The position numbers and the translations under genes were made by a program. Positions 9,275 through 18,573 of a stretch of DNA of 64,000 nt are shown here, piece after piece; within the stretch, counting starts at the first letter, position 1, and each line of letters begins with the position of its first letter. The DNA is from Afipia sp. (GTDB taxonomy: Bacteria; Pseudomonadota; Alphaproteobacteria; Rhizobiales; Xanthobacteraceae): contig JANINQ010000013.1 of assembly GCA_024508675.1 (NCBI GenBank), positions 117,777 through 181,776 on the forward strand. The letters run 5' to 3'. The notes under the pieces were generated by a model that saw only the letters and a list, made by a program, of their open reading frames with translations, was not told the origin of the DNA and searched no databases.

Positions 9275-9595
9275 ATGGCGGAACGGCGTGCGGGCGACCG
9301 TGTGGTTTTCGAGCGTGGCTTTGCAGCTCATCTGATGGGTATTGACGGAACCTGGCGGCGCAATTGCCTGGTCGAGGATATTTCCGAGACCGGCGCGAAG
9401 CTGACTGTCGAAGGTTCGGTCGAAGGCCTCAACCTCAAGGAATTCTTCCTGCTGCTGTCGTCGACCGGACTTGCCTATCGCCGCTGTGAGTTGTCCTGGG
9501 TCAATGGCGAACAGATCGGCGCCGGCTTTCTCAAGCCCGAGAACAAGAAGAAACCCGCTCGCCGGTCCAACGGCTCGCAGGTGGTCGAGGTCTGA
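9275..9595 (+). CDS. Single-domain PilZ protein (putative c-di-GMP receptor)
   Basis: 106 aa when started at ATG 9275, which has GGAG 9 nt upstream; a start 18 codons earlier exists but lacks support. The c-di-GMP-binding signature is present: an RxxxR near the start (ERRAGDR) and DISETGAKL, matching [D/N]xSxxG. The rest is a beta-barrel followed by a Lys/Arg-rich tail (ENKKKPARRSNGS). Such stand-alone PilZ domains usually relay c-di-GMP to motility, polysaccharide or stalk/pole functions. It lies between the TsaE-AmgK fusion and the MurU-like gene; the target is unknown. Confidence 0.8.
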   Translation: MAERRAGDRVVFERGFAAHLMGIDGTWRRNCLVEDISETGAKLTVEGSVEGLNLKEFFLLLSSTGLAYRRCELSWVNGEQIGAGFLKPENKKKPARRSNGSQVVEV

Positions 9596-9766
9596 CGGCG
9601 CGCCATCGGGTCACACCCTGCCCCCGGTCGCATCGCTGTCACAAAGTGTAATTACAGCCTGAGCCGTACGGCGCGCCGCGCCGATTCGAGTGCTATAATC
9701 GGCATTCGTCCGTTGTCGCGCACATGCCCGAGGGCGATGCCGCCCGCCGTTGAGATAGAACCCGCG

Positions 9767-10489
9767 ATGCCCACCACACCCGTTTCAGCCATGGTCCTCG
9801 CCGCCGGCCTCGGCACGCGCATGCGCCCGCTGACGGACAAGATGCCGAAACCGATGGTCCCGGTCGCAGGCAAGCCGCTGCTCGATCATGTTCTGGACCG
9901 GCTCGCCGAAGCCGGCGTGGCCACGGCCGTGGTGAATGTGCATTATCTTCCCGATCAGATCGTGGAGCACGTCAAGGATCGCACTTCCCCGCGCGTCATC
10001 ATCTCCGACGAACGCGACATGGTGCTCGGCACCGGCGGCGGTGTGGTGAAGGCGCTGCCGCTGCTCGGCGATGCGCCGTTCTATCATCTGAACGCAGATA
10101 CGATGTGGATCGACGGCGTGCATCCCAATCTGCTTCGTCTTGCCGAAGCCTTCGATCCGGCGCGGATGGACATCCTGCTGCTGATGGCGCCGACGGCAAA
10201 CAGCATCGGCTATGCAGGCTCCGGCGACTACGCCATGCTCACCGACGGCGCTCTGCGCAAGCGCAAGGAACATCAGGTGGTGCCGTTCGTCTATGCCGGC
10301 GCCGCCATCATCTCGCCCAGTGTTTTCAGGAACCCGCCGGCGGGCGAATTTTCCCTGACAAAAATGTTCGACGCCGCCAACGAACAGGAGCGGCTGTTCG
10401 GATTGCGGCTTGACGGCACATGGATGCATGTCGGCACCCCGGACGCCGTCGAGGCCGCCGAAGAGGCCCTGCTCGCGAGCGTCGCGTAA
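9767..10489 (+). CDS. murU: MurU-like nucleotidyltransferase (sugar-1-phosphate uridylyltransferase)
   Basis: 240 aa nucleotidyltransferase of the GT-A type. The N-terminal signature is MVLAAGLGTRMRPLTDKMPK, followed by VAGKPLLDHVLDRL; FYHLNADTMW supplies the metal-binding aspartate. I start at ATG 9767 because family members begin a few residues before this signature; an upstream in-frame ATG at 9713 adds a non-homologous leader. MurU converts MurNAc-1-phosphate to UDP-MurNAc after AmgK, and the AmgK-like kinase is encoded just upstream, so a MurNAc salvage pair is likely. Mannose-1-phosphate or glucose-1-phosphate as substrate cannot be excluded. Confidence 0.8.
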   Translation: MPTTPVSAMVLAAGLGTRMRPLTDKMPKPMVPVAGKPLLDHVLDRLAEAGVATAVVNVHYLPDQIVEHVKDRTSPRVIISDERDMVLGTGGGVVKALPLLGDAPFYHLNADTMWIDGVHPNLLRLAEAFDPARMDILLLMAPTANSIGYAGSGDYAMLTDGALRKRKEHQVVPFVYAGAAIISPSVFRNPPAGEFSLTKMFDAANEQERLFGLRLDGTWMHVGTPDAVEAAEEALLASVA

Positions 10490-10562
10490 AGCGTCTTGCG
10501 CCGGCCGGACTCCCCTCGCCTATCCCCACATGTCATGATGCCGGTCCCGAATCGGATTTTTC

Positions 10563-13500
10563 ATGCGCGTTTTCAACGTCCCTCCTTCTGCGCCGTTTCT
10601 TCACACGGTGATTTCGGCGCTTGTCGACGGCAGGCTGGTCGCGGGATTTGATGCGCGCGCCAATCCCGAACGGTTGGCCGACGCCACCCTCTACCTTCCG
10701 ACGCGGCGTGCGGGCCGGATGGCACGCGAGGTATTTCTTGACGTGCTGCAAACCGATGCCGTGGTCTTGCCGCGCATTGTCGCGCTCGGCAGCGTCGATG
10801 AAGATGAACTGGAATTTTCCGACGACGGACAGCTCGGCGGTTCCGAAGCATCCTTGCTGCCGCCGAAGCTGGACGACCTCACGCGGCGACTGACACTCGC
10901 GCGGCTTGTGGCTGCCTGGGCCAGGCGGCAGCCGGCATCCCTCGTGGTCGGCAGTCCGGCATCGACACTGGCGCTCGCAGGCGATCTCGCGCGGCTGATG
11001 GACGACATGGTGACGCGCGGCGTCGGCTGGGACGCGCTGGACGGCATCGTGCCTGATGAGCTCGATGTTTACTGGCAGCACACGCTGGCTTTCCTGAAGA
11101 TCGCGAAGGAAAACTGGCCTGCGCATCTTGCGCAGATCAATCGCATCGAGCCCGCAGCGCGGCGCGACCTTCTGATCGCGATGGAAGCAAACCGCCTCAA
11201 GGCCAGCCAGAAAGGCCCGGTCATAGCGGCAGGCTCGACCGGATCGATGCCCGCCACCGCGATATTCCTGCATGCGATTGCACAGCTTCCGCAGGGCGCC
11301 GTCGTTTTGCCGGGACTCGACACCGATCTCGACAATGCCGCATGGGATTCGATCGGCGGCACGGTCGCTGCCGGAGATCTTGTCGCAACGCCTGCGGCCT
11401 GGAGCCATCCGCAGTTCGCGCTTCATGGGCTGCTCGCGCGCTTTGGCATCAAGCGCAGCGACGTCGAACAGCTCACAGCCCCCGCGCCTCATGGCCGCGA
11501 AGTGCTGATGTCCGAGGCGATGCGTCCCGCGACATCGAGCGAGAAGTGGTACACGCAACTCTCCGACAAGACGATCACGCAGCGCATCGTTTCCGCCGCC
11601 GGAAACCTCACCCTGATCGAAGCGCCCAATCCCGAGATGGAAGCGCTGACCATCGCCACGGCGATGCGCGAGGCGCGCGAACGGAATCTCACCGCCGCGC
11701 TTGTGACTCCGGATCGCGCACTGGCGCGCCGCGTGATGGCCTCGCTCGGCCGGTGGAATCTCGCCTTTGACGATTCCGGCGGCGATTCCCTGATGGACAC
11801 GCCTGCGGGGATCTTTGCGCGGCTTGCCGCGCAAACCGTTGCGGACGAACTGGCTCCGCCCACATTGCTGGCGCTGCTGAAGCATCCGCTGTTCCGGCTA
11901 GGCCGTGCGCAAGGCGCGTTCACCAAAATTATCGGCGATCTTGAACTGGCCCTGATGCGCGGACCGCGCCCGGCGGCGGGCAGCGAAGGACTGAAGCACG
12001 ACTTCGCGCGCTTTCGCGAAGAACTTGCAAAACTCAATCGCAAGGAGCTTTCGGCGATTCATCGCTCGGAGCCGCGCGCGCAACTCGATGACGCAGCGCT
12101 CGACGGCGTGCAGACCCTGATCGCCGGTCTCGAGGCCGCCTTCAAGCCGCTGGAAGACTCGCGGCCCGGCAAACCGCACGACCTGACGGATTTTGCGGCA
12201 CGCCACTACGAGATCCTCAAGGTCCTGACCACCGACGACAGGGGTGTTTGTCTCGCATTTGAAGGCCCCGATGGCTGCGCATTGTCAAAGGCGTTCGACG
12301 ACCTGTTCCAGGCCGTCGCCATGTCGGACGATAACGGCGAACCATCATCGAGCGGCCTGATCCTCACGCTTGGCGATTATCCCGAAGTCTTCCAGACCAC
12401 GTTCAGCGACCGCATCGTGCGCCGACCACAATCGGTGGCGTCACTTCGCATTTACGGTCCGCTCGAAGCGCGTTTGACGGAATGTGACCGCGTGATCCTC
12501 GGCGGGCTTGTGGAAGGCGTATGGCCACCAGCGCCGCGCGTCGACCCGTGGCTCAGCCGCCCGATGCGGCATCAGCTCGGCCTCGATCTGCCCGAGCGAC
12601 GCATCGGCCTCTCCGCGCATGACTTCGCGCAACTGCTCGGCACAAAAGAAGTGATCCTGTCGCGCGCCGCGAAAGTCGGCGGAGCCCCTGCAGTTGCGTC
12701 GCGCTTCCTGCACCGAATGGAAGCGGTCGCCGGGAAGGACCTCTGGCCGCGCATCAGGGAGCGCGGCGACGTCTATGTCCGCTATGCCAGCGAACTCGAC
12801 CGGCCGGATCGCGTGACGCCTATGGCGCGGCCAGAACCGAAACCCGAAGTCGCGCTTCGTCCGCTCAGCATGTCCGTTACTGAAATCGAGCACTGGCTAC
12901 GCGATCCCTACACCATCTATGCAAAACGCATCCTGAAGCTGATTCCGCTCGATCCGGTGGACATGCCGCTCACCGCGGCGGATCGCGGTTCGGCGATTCA
13001 TGAAACGCTCGGCGAATTCACCGCCCGTTTCCCATCCGGATTGCCGGATAATGTCGCGCATATCTTGCGCGACATCGGCAAAATCCATTTTGCGCCGCTA
13101 ATGGACCGGCCCGAAGCACGCGCCCTGTGGTGGCCGCGCTTCCTGCGCATCGCCGACTGGTTTGCGGGATGGGAGCAGGACCGCCGCCATGCCATTACGC
13201 GTGTCGATGCAGAAACCGGCGGCAGGCTCACGATTCCCGTGGAGGACGGCCGCGTCTTCACCCTCTCGGCACGCGCCGACCGCATCGAACACCGCAACGA
13301 CCGCACATATGCCCTGCTCGACTACAAGACCGGCAATCCGCCGAGCGGCAAGCAGGTCTATCTCGGCCTGTCGCCGCAGCTCACGCTGGAAGCAGCGATC
13401 CTCCGCAGTGGCGGCTTCCGGGATATTCCAGCGGGAGAATCGGTAAGCGAACTGGTCTACGTCAAGCTTAGCGGCAACAACCCCGCCGGCGACGAGCGCG

Positions 13501-13724
13501 TGCTGGACCTGCGGGTCAATCGCAGCGACCCCGTTCAGCTTCCGGACGATGCCGCGGACGACGCGCTGCGTGAACTGACCGCCCTCGTGCAACGCTACAG
13601 GACCAAGAGCCAGCCTTATGGCTCGGTCGTGCTGACCATGTGGACCAATCGCTACGGCACTTACGACGATCTTGCACGGATCAAGGAATGGTCCGCATCC
13701 GGAACAGGCGGAGGCGACGAATGA
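10563..13724 (+). CDS. addB: Double-strand break repair protein AddB
   Basis: Inactive-helicase plus nuclease subunit of AddAB, which resects DNA ends for RecA. 1053 aa. The N-terminus (TLYLPTRRAGRMAREVFL) is the AddB-type region without a canonical Walker A. The C-terminal PD-(D/E)xK nuclease has its catalytic block at ALLDYKTGNPPSGKQ, and RGSAIHETLGEF precedes it. The position that in Bacillus AddB carries the first Fe-S cysteine reads WLRDPYTIY here, and I find no cysteine in the nuclease region, so an iron-sulfur staple seems absent. The stop overlaps addA (ATGA). Confidence 0.92.
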   Translation: MRVFNVPPSAPFLHTVISALVDGRLVAGFDARANPERLADATLYLPTRRAGRMAREVFLDVLQTDAVVLPRIVALGSVDEDELEFSDDGQLGGSEASLLPPKLDDLTRRLTLARLVAAWARRQPASLVVGSPASTLALAGDLARLMDDMVTRGVGWDALDGIVPDELDVYWQHTLAFLKIAKENWPAHLAQINRIEPAARRDLLIAMEANRLKASQKGPVIAAGSTGSMPATAIFLHAIAQLPQGAVVLPGLDTDLDNAAWDSIGGTVAAGDLVATPAAWSHPQFALHGLLARFGIKRSDVEQLTAPAPHGREVLMSEAMRPATSSEKWYTQLSDKTITQRIVSAAGNLTLIEAPNPEMEALTIATAMREARERNLTAALVTPDRALARRVMASLGRWNLAFDDSGGDSLMDTPAGIFARLAAQTVADELAPPTLLALLKHPLFRLGRAQGAFTKIIGDLELALMRGPRPAAGSEGLKHDFARFREELAKLNRKELSAIHRSEPRAQLDDAALDGVQTLIAGLEAAFKPLEDSRPGKPHDLTDFAARHYEILKVLTTDDRGVCLAFEGPDGCALSKAFDDLFQAVAMSDDNGEPSSSGLILTLGDYPEVFQTTFSDRIVRRPQSVASLRIYGPLEARLTECDRVILGGLVEGVWPPAPRVDPWLSRPMRHQLGLDLPERRIGLSAHDFAQLLGTKEVILSRAAKVGGAPAVASRFLHRMEAVAGKDLWPRIRERGDVYVRYASELDRPDRVTPMARPEPKPEVALRPLSMSVTEIEHWLRDPYTIYAKRILKLIPLDPVDMPLTAADRGSAIHETLGEFTARFPSGLPDNVAHILRDIGKIHFAPLMDRPEARALWWPRFLRIADWFAGWEQDRRHAITRVDAETGGRLTIPVEDGRVFTLSARADRIEHRNDRTYALLDYKTGNPPSGKQVYLGLSPQLTLEAAILRSGGFRDIPAGESVSELVYVKLSGNNPAGDERVLDLRVNRSDPVQLPDDAADDALRELTALVQRYRTKSQPYGSVVLTMWTNRYGTYDDLARIKEWSASGTGGGDE

Positions 13725-16700
13725 GCGCGACGCGCCAGAACATCCCGGACACAGTCACCGCGCTGCAGGCGCGCGCCTCGGACCCCAATGTGTCCGCCTT
13801 CGTCGCGGCCAATGCCGGTTCAGGCAAGACCCATGTGCTGGTCAGCCGCGTGATCCGGCTGCTGCTGAACGGCGTGCCGCCGGAAAAGATTCTCTGCATC
13901 ACCTTCACCAAGGCCGCCGCCGCAAACATGTCGCAGCGTGTCTTCGCCACCCTCGGCCGCTGGGTGCGGATGCCCGACGAGGAGCTCGATGCCGCGATCC
14001 GCAACATCGGCGCATCGGCACCGAATGCCGCCACACGCATGCGCGCGCGCAAACTTTTCGCGAGCGCACTTGAAACGCCGGGCGGCCTGAAGGTCCAGAC
14101 CGTCCACGCGCTCTGCACCCGGCTGCTGCAACAGTTCCCGTTCGAGGCCAATGTCCCGGCGCATTTCTCGGTGCTGGATGACCGCGACCAGAACGACATG
14201 ATGGAGCGGGCCAATCTGGCCGTGCTGCTGGATGCTTCAGCAAATCCCGCAAGTCCGGCCGGACGCGCGCTCGACGTTGCAATGGCGAACGCCGCGGACG
14301 CGACATTCAAGGACGTGGTGCGCGAGGCGTGCCTCAGCCGCGATCATTTCATCAGATGGTCTGATGGCGCAGGCAGCATCGACGCCGCGATGGCGCAGGT
14401 GGCGGCCACTCTTGGCATCGGTCTCGACGACCGCATCGAGGATATCGAACACGAGATGGTCGATGGGCCGAACCTGCCGCGCAGCGAATGGCCATCCGTT
14501 GCCGCGATATTCGCGACGGGAAGCAAGACCGACGCCGAACAGGCCACCCGTCTGCGCGATGCATTGACGCTCACCGGAGCCGGGCAGGCCAGTAAATATC
14601 TCTCCGTTTTTCTGACCGATAAACTTGATCCGCGAAAATCGCTGGCGACCAAGGCGATCCGCGATGCCCATCCCGGCCTCGTTCAGGCCCTTGAGCGGGA
14701 GAAGGATCGCGTCGCCGTGCTTTTGACGAAGCACCGCGCGATCATCCAACGCGACCGCACACAGGCATTGCTGGTGATCGCGAGCGCCGTCGCGGCACAT
14801 TACCGGCGCGAAAAGCTGGAACGCGGCCTGCTCGATTACGACGACCTGATCGACAAGACCCACCACATGCTGACGCATATGTCGCCGGGCTGGGTGCACT
14901 TCAAGCTCGATCGCGGCATCGATCACGTCCTGATCGACGAGGCGCAGGACACCAGCCCGCGGCAGTGGGACATCATCGATCGCCTGACTTCCGAATTCAC
15001 CTCCGGCGCAGGCGCGCGTGACGGCATCAGGCGCACGATCTTCGCGGTCGGGGACGAGAAGCAGTCGATCTTTTCATTCCAGGGCGCCGCGCCGCGCGAG
15101 TTCGACAGCCGCCGCCGCGACATCAAGACCCGCTTCGAGGACGCGCAGCTCAAATTCGAATCGGTCGAGTTCAAGCATTCGTTCCGGTCCGGCTGGGCCA
15201 TTCTTCAGTCGGTGGACCACGTGTTCCGCGAGGCATCGATCTTCAAGAGCATCCATGCGATCTCGAACGGCTATCCCGTTCACGACGCGCTCGGCGACGC
15301 CGCGCCCGCGCTGGTCGATCTCTGGGAGCTTGAAAAACCCAATGAACGACAGACCGGCAAGGGATGGACCGCCGCGCTCGATGCCGTCTCCGAAACCGAT
15401 CCCGAAGTGCGGCTGGCGCAGCGTGTGCGCGGCGAAATCGCCGCGCTGATCGAGGCGCAGACGATGACCGGCCCGGCTGGCAACCGGCGGCCTGTCAGCT
15501 ACGGCGACGTTCTCATTCTGGTGCGGCGGCGCGGAAAGGCGTTCGACGCCATCATCCAGGCGCTGAAACATGCCAACATCCCGGTGGCAGGTGCGGACCG
15601 GCTGAAGCTGACCGAGCACATCGCGGTGATCGACCTGATGAACATTGCCGACGCGCTGCTACTGCCGCGCGACGATCTCGCGCTTGCTGTGGCGCTGAAA
15701 AGCCCGCTGTTCGGCCTCGACGACGACGACCTGCTGTTGCTTGCACCGGAACGCACGGGCACGCTGCGCGGCGCGCTCGCCGAACATGCACGAGACAACA
15801 GCAGGCTCACCGCGGCGCTCGACCGGCTGGAGCGATATGAACGGCGGTTTGCGCAGGACACGCCGTTCTCGTTCTACGCCTGGCTGCTCGGCGGCGATGG
15901 CGGGCGGGCGCGTATTCTTGCGCGGCTGGGCCTCGAGGCCAACGATGCGCTCGACGAGTTCCTTGAACTTGCATTGAACTATGAGCAAAAGGCGCCCGCT
16001 TCGCTGCAGGGCCTCATGGCGTGGCTGCGCGCCGCCGACACCGAAGTGAAGCGCGACATGGAAATCGCGCGCGATGAGGTTCGCGTCATGACCGTGCATG
16101 GCGCCAAGGGGCTCGAGGCATCGGTGGTCTTTCTGATCGACACCACGACCTCGCCGGTGGATTCGCACCGCGTCAACCTGATCCGCATGCCGCAGGGCAA
16201 TGCCGCGCCGGATGCGCCGGGCGTGGTGCTGTGGGCCGGCAGGAAGGACGACGATCCCAAGCCGGTCGCCGCGGCGCGCAGCGCAATGAAGGACGATACC
16301 GAAGACGAATACCGTCGGCTGCTCTATGTCGCGATGACCCGCGCGGCCGACCGGCTGATCGTTGGCGGCGTCCAGCCGCGCAAGGCGAGCGCGGCGATCT
16401 CGTGGTACGATCTGATCGCGAAGGGACTCGCCGCCTCTGGCCTTCAGCGCGGTACGATCGAGACACCGTCCGGTCCGGTCAACCGCTTTACGCGCAGCGG
16501 CGATGTCGAGCCGCCGACACCCGCCACTGCTGAGCAGCCCGCGTCGGCCGCAACGGAATTGCCCGTCTGGCTGAAGACGCCCGCACCGAGGGAAGAACCC
16601 GCCGACGTGCTGCTGCGTCCGTCGGACTCGGCACAAGGCGACGGTGAGAGCCACGCCGTCGTCACCGACGAGACGCGCGCGGCCCGCGAGCGCGCGCTCA

Positions 16701-17215
16701 GGCGCGGCACGCTGATCCACCGGCTGCTGCAATCGCTCCCCGATGTCGCAAGCGAGCGGCGCGAGAAGGCGGCGCACGATTTCCTGCAGCGCAATGCGCA
16801 GCCGCTATTTTCAAAGGAAGAATGTGCCGCGCTGGCGAGGCAGGTGATCGCGCTGATCACCACGCCATCCTTCGCGCCGCTGTTCGCCGAAGGCAGCCGC
16901 GCCGAAGTGTCCATCGCAGGACGCGTGGCGCGGCCTGGACGCCCGCCCGCGCTGGTCTCGGGCCAGATCGACCGGCTGGTGGTGACGCCTGATGAAGTGC
17001 TGATCGTCGACTACAAGACCAATCACGCCCCGCCACAGGCGGCGGACGACGCCCCGCCACCGTATGTGCGTCAGCTCGCGCTTTACCGCGATGTGCTGCA
17101 GCGGCTTTATCCCGACCGCAGGGTGCGCTGTGCACTTCTGTGGACAGAGACAACGATTATGATGGAAATTCCCGCCTCCGCGCTGGACGCAGAGCTGAAA
17201 TCGGCACTCTCCTGA
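13721..17215 (+). CDS. addA: Double-strand break repair helicase-nuclease AddA
   Basis: SF1A helicase/nuclease that unwinds and cuts broken DNA ends with AddB and loads RecA. 1164 aa from ATG 13721, which overlaps the addB stop; longer in-frame starts lie inside addB. Motifs: Walker A NAGSGKTHVLVSRV (about residues 29-42), motif Ia CITFTKAAAANM, Walker B/motif II IDEAQDTSPRQW, motif III AVGDEKQSIFSFQGA, motif IV HSFRSG, motif V/VI region VMTVHGAKGLE and LLYVAMTRA, then a C-terminal nuclease with LIVDYKTNHAPP. Everything expected is intact. Confidence 0.95.
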   Translation: MSATRQNIPDTVTALQARASDPNVSAFVAANAGSGKTHVLVSRVIRLLLNGVPPEKILCITFTKAAAANMSQRVFATLGRWVRMPDEELDAAIRNIGASAPNAATRMRARKLFASALETPGGLKVQTVHALCTRLLQQFPFEANVPAHFSVLDDRDQNDMMERANLAVLLDASANPASPAGRALDVAMANAADATFKDVVREACLSRDHFIRWSDGAGSIDAAMAQVAATLGIGLDDRIEDIEHEMVDGPNLPRSEWPSVAAIFATGSKTDAEQATRLRDALTLTGAGQASKYLSVFLTDKLDPRKSLATKAIRDAHPGLVQALEREKDRVAVLLTKHRAIIQRDRTQALLVIASAVAAHYRREKLERGLLDYDDLIDKTHHMLTHMSPGWVHFKLDRGIDHVLIDEAQDTSPRQWDIIDRLTSEFTSGAGARDGIRRTIFAVGDEKQSIFSFQGAAPREFDSRRRDIKTRFEDAQLKFESVEFKHSFRSGWAILQSVDHVFREASIFKSIHAISNGYPVHDALGDAAPALVDLWELEKPNERQTGKGWTAALDAVSETDPEVRLAQRVRGEIAALIEAQTMTGPAGNRRPVSYGDVLILVRRRGKAFDAIIQALKHANIPVAGADRLKLTEHIAVIDLMNIADALLLPRDDLALAVALKSPLFGLDDDDLLLLAPERTGTLRGALAEHARDNSRLTAALDRLERYERRFAQDTPFSFYAWLLGGDGGRARILARLGLEANDALDEFLELALNYEQKAPASLQGLMAWLRAADTEVKRDMEIARDEVRVMTVHGAKGLEASVVFLIDTTTSPVDSHRVNLIRMPQGNAAPDAPGVVLWAGRKDDDPKPVAAARSAMKDDTEDEYRRLLYVAMTRAADRLIVGGVQPRKASAAISWYDLIAKGLAASGLQRGTIETPSGPVNRFTRSGDVEPPTPATAEQPASAATELPVWLKTPAPREEPADVLLRPSDSAQGDGESHAVVTDETRAARERALRRGTLIHRLLQSLPDVASERREKAAHDFLQRNAQPLFSKEECAALARQVIALITTPSFAPLFAEGSRAEVSIAGRVARPGRPPALVSGQIDRLVVTPDEVLIVDYKTNHAPPQAADDAPPPYVRQLALYRDVLQRLYPDRRVRCALLWTETTIMMEIPASALDAELKSALS

Positions 17216-17326
17216 GGCCCGATCCGGTATTTGCCCTTCATCCAAGAACACTTAAGCCATTGAATTGACGCATATTCTTGCCGCGGCCCTGCACACAGGA
17301 ATGGGAACACGTCCCGGTGACCGGCC

Positions 17327-17355
17327 TTGACCCCACAAGGGTGCATTCATAGGTT
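17327..17355 (+). promoter_or_regulatory. Putative sigma-70 type promoter of trxA
   Basis: TTGACC (17327-17332), a 17-nt spacer and TAGGTT (17350-17355), about 70 nt before the trxA start. The -35 is close to consensus and the -10 is weak. It lies in the 208-nt gap between addA and trxA. Assigned by eye only. Confidence 0.4.
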
Positions 17356-17423
17356 CATCCTACGTTTCCGGCGCGCGATTCTCTCAAAAGCCCCGCGCCT
17401 TTCATCCAACGAGGCAAAACAAC

Positions 17424-17744
17424 ATGAGTGTGGGTAAGGTTTCTGACGCCGATTTCGACAAGGAAGTGCTGAACGCAAACGGCCCGGTCGTGGTCGATTT
17501 CTGGGCGGAATGGTGCGGCCCGTGCCGCATGATCGCTCCCGCTCTCGATGAAATCGCCGGCGCCATGGGCGACAAGGTCAAGATCGTGAAGCTCAATGTC
17601 GACGAGAGCCCGAAGACGGCCTCGAAGTATGGCGTCATGTCGATCCCCACCCTGATGATCTTCAAGGGCGGCGAAATGGCATCGCGTCAGGTCGGCGCAG
17701 CGCCGAAGGCCAAGCTGCAGCAGTGGATCACTGCAGCTGTTTGA
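17424..17744 (+). CDS. trxA: Thioredoxin
   Basis: Cytoplasmic disulfide reductase, 106 aa, standard length. The redox site is WCGPC with cysteines 31 and 34, preceded by [12 protein letters not shown], and the cis-proline loop is [10 protein letters not shown]. It has its own probable promoter in the upstream gap and a terminator 35 nt downstream, so it is probably monocistronic. Downstream of addA is its usual position in this bacterial group as I remember it. Confidence 0.97.
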   Translation: MSVGKVSDADFDKEVLNANGPVVVDFWAEWCGPCRMIAPALDEIAGAMGDKVKIVKLNVDESPKTASKYGVMSIPTLMIFKGGEMASRQVGAAPKAKLQQWITAAV

Positions 17745-17779
17745 TCGTGCAGTCTGATCGTTTTCTTTTGAGTTTTGAC

Positions 17780-17810
17780 AAACGGCCTGCGCAAGCGGGC
17801 CGTTTTTCTT
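17780..17810 (+). terminator. Rho-independent terminator after trxA
   Basis: Stem AAACGGCC (17780-17787) pairs with GGCCGTTT (17798-17805); the run of T continues to 17807. It lies between the convergent trxA and phosphoesterase genes and ends just before the phosphoesterase stop, so it may serve both. Confidence 0.8.
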
Positions 17811-17820
17811 TGCGCAGCAG

Positions 17821-18561
17821 CTACCTGATCCATCCAGTTGCGAGCGCGTTCGCCAGATCGGGATGCCCGTTCTGCCGCGCCAGCGAAGCCATAGCATCGT
17901 GGTCATAAGACACATGGCGGAAGGTCACATGCCACTGCCCGCTTTTAAGCTCGAGAATAGCGTAGCGGGCATCGGGTGATCCCGCCTCCATGGCATGGCG
18001 GAACGGGACAATATCGCGGTAGCCGGGGCAACCCACACTGCCCGGATTGACGATCATGCGCCCGTCGCGAAGCCGGACCGCCCGCGCAATGTGCGTGTGC
18101 CCGCACAGGATGAGCGATTGGGAAATGCCCTCTGCGGCCTGTTCGATGTCGGCGATTGAGGACATGCAGACCGTGCCATCGGGCCGGACGGTTTCGAGCC
18201 AGTAGGTTTCGTCATCCAATGGCGTCGCGTGACAGAGATACACCGCGTTCTCGAACACCCGCGTGGATGAAATGCCCTTCAGCCAGGCAAGATGGCTCGT
18301 GTCGAGTTGCGCATGCGCGGGCCGGTCCCACGATCCCATCTCTTCGGGCGTTCTGTCGATCAGATAGCGATCATGATTGCCGAGAACATGCACAGCCTCA
18401 ATCGCCATCAGCATGTCCATGGCCCGCCGCGCATCGAGCGGTCCGCTCGCCATGTCACCGAGATTGAGGATCGCATCGATCCGCTGCGCCCGGATGTCCG
18501 CGAGCACCGCCTCCAGCGCGAGAAAATTGCCGTGGACATCCGCGATTGCAGCGAGACGCAT
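17821..18561 (-). CDS. Metallophosphoesterase, YfcE/calcineurin-like family
   Basis: 246 aa. The five motifs of the calcineurin-like phosphoesterase fold are visible: IADVHGN near the N-terminus, LNLGDMASG, VLGNHDRY, a CGHTHIAR block and VNPGSVGCPGY. These residues coordinate the two metal ions. The family hydrolyses phosphodiesters, cyclic nucleotides or phosphomonoesters; the substrate cannot be read from the sequence. It starts 12 nt after the folC stop on the same strand, so it may be the last gene of the sppA-to-folC run. Confidence 0.88.
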   Translation of the reverse strand: MRLAAIADVHGNFLALEAVLADIRAQRIDAILNLGDMASGPLDARRAMDMLMAIEAVHVLGNHDRYLIDRTPEEMGSWDRPAHAQLDTSHLAWLKGISSTRVFENAVYLCHATPLDDETYWLETVRPDGTVCMSSIADIEQAAEGISQSLILCGHTHIARAVRLRDGRMIVNPGSVGCPGYRDIVPFRHAMEAGSPDARYAILELKSGQWHVTFRHVSYDHDAMASLARQNGHPDLANALATGWIR

Positions 18562-18573
18562 GTGGTGTTCCGG

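Noticed and set aside
10533..11885. 450-codon minus-strand frame opposite addB
   Set aside because: Antisense to a well-supported gene, with no motif.
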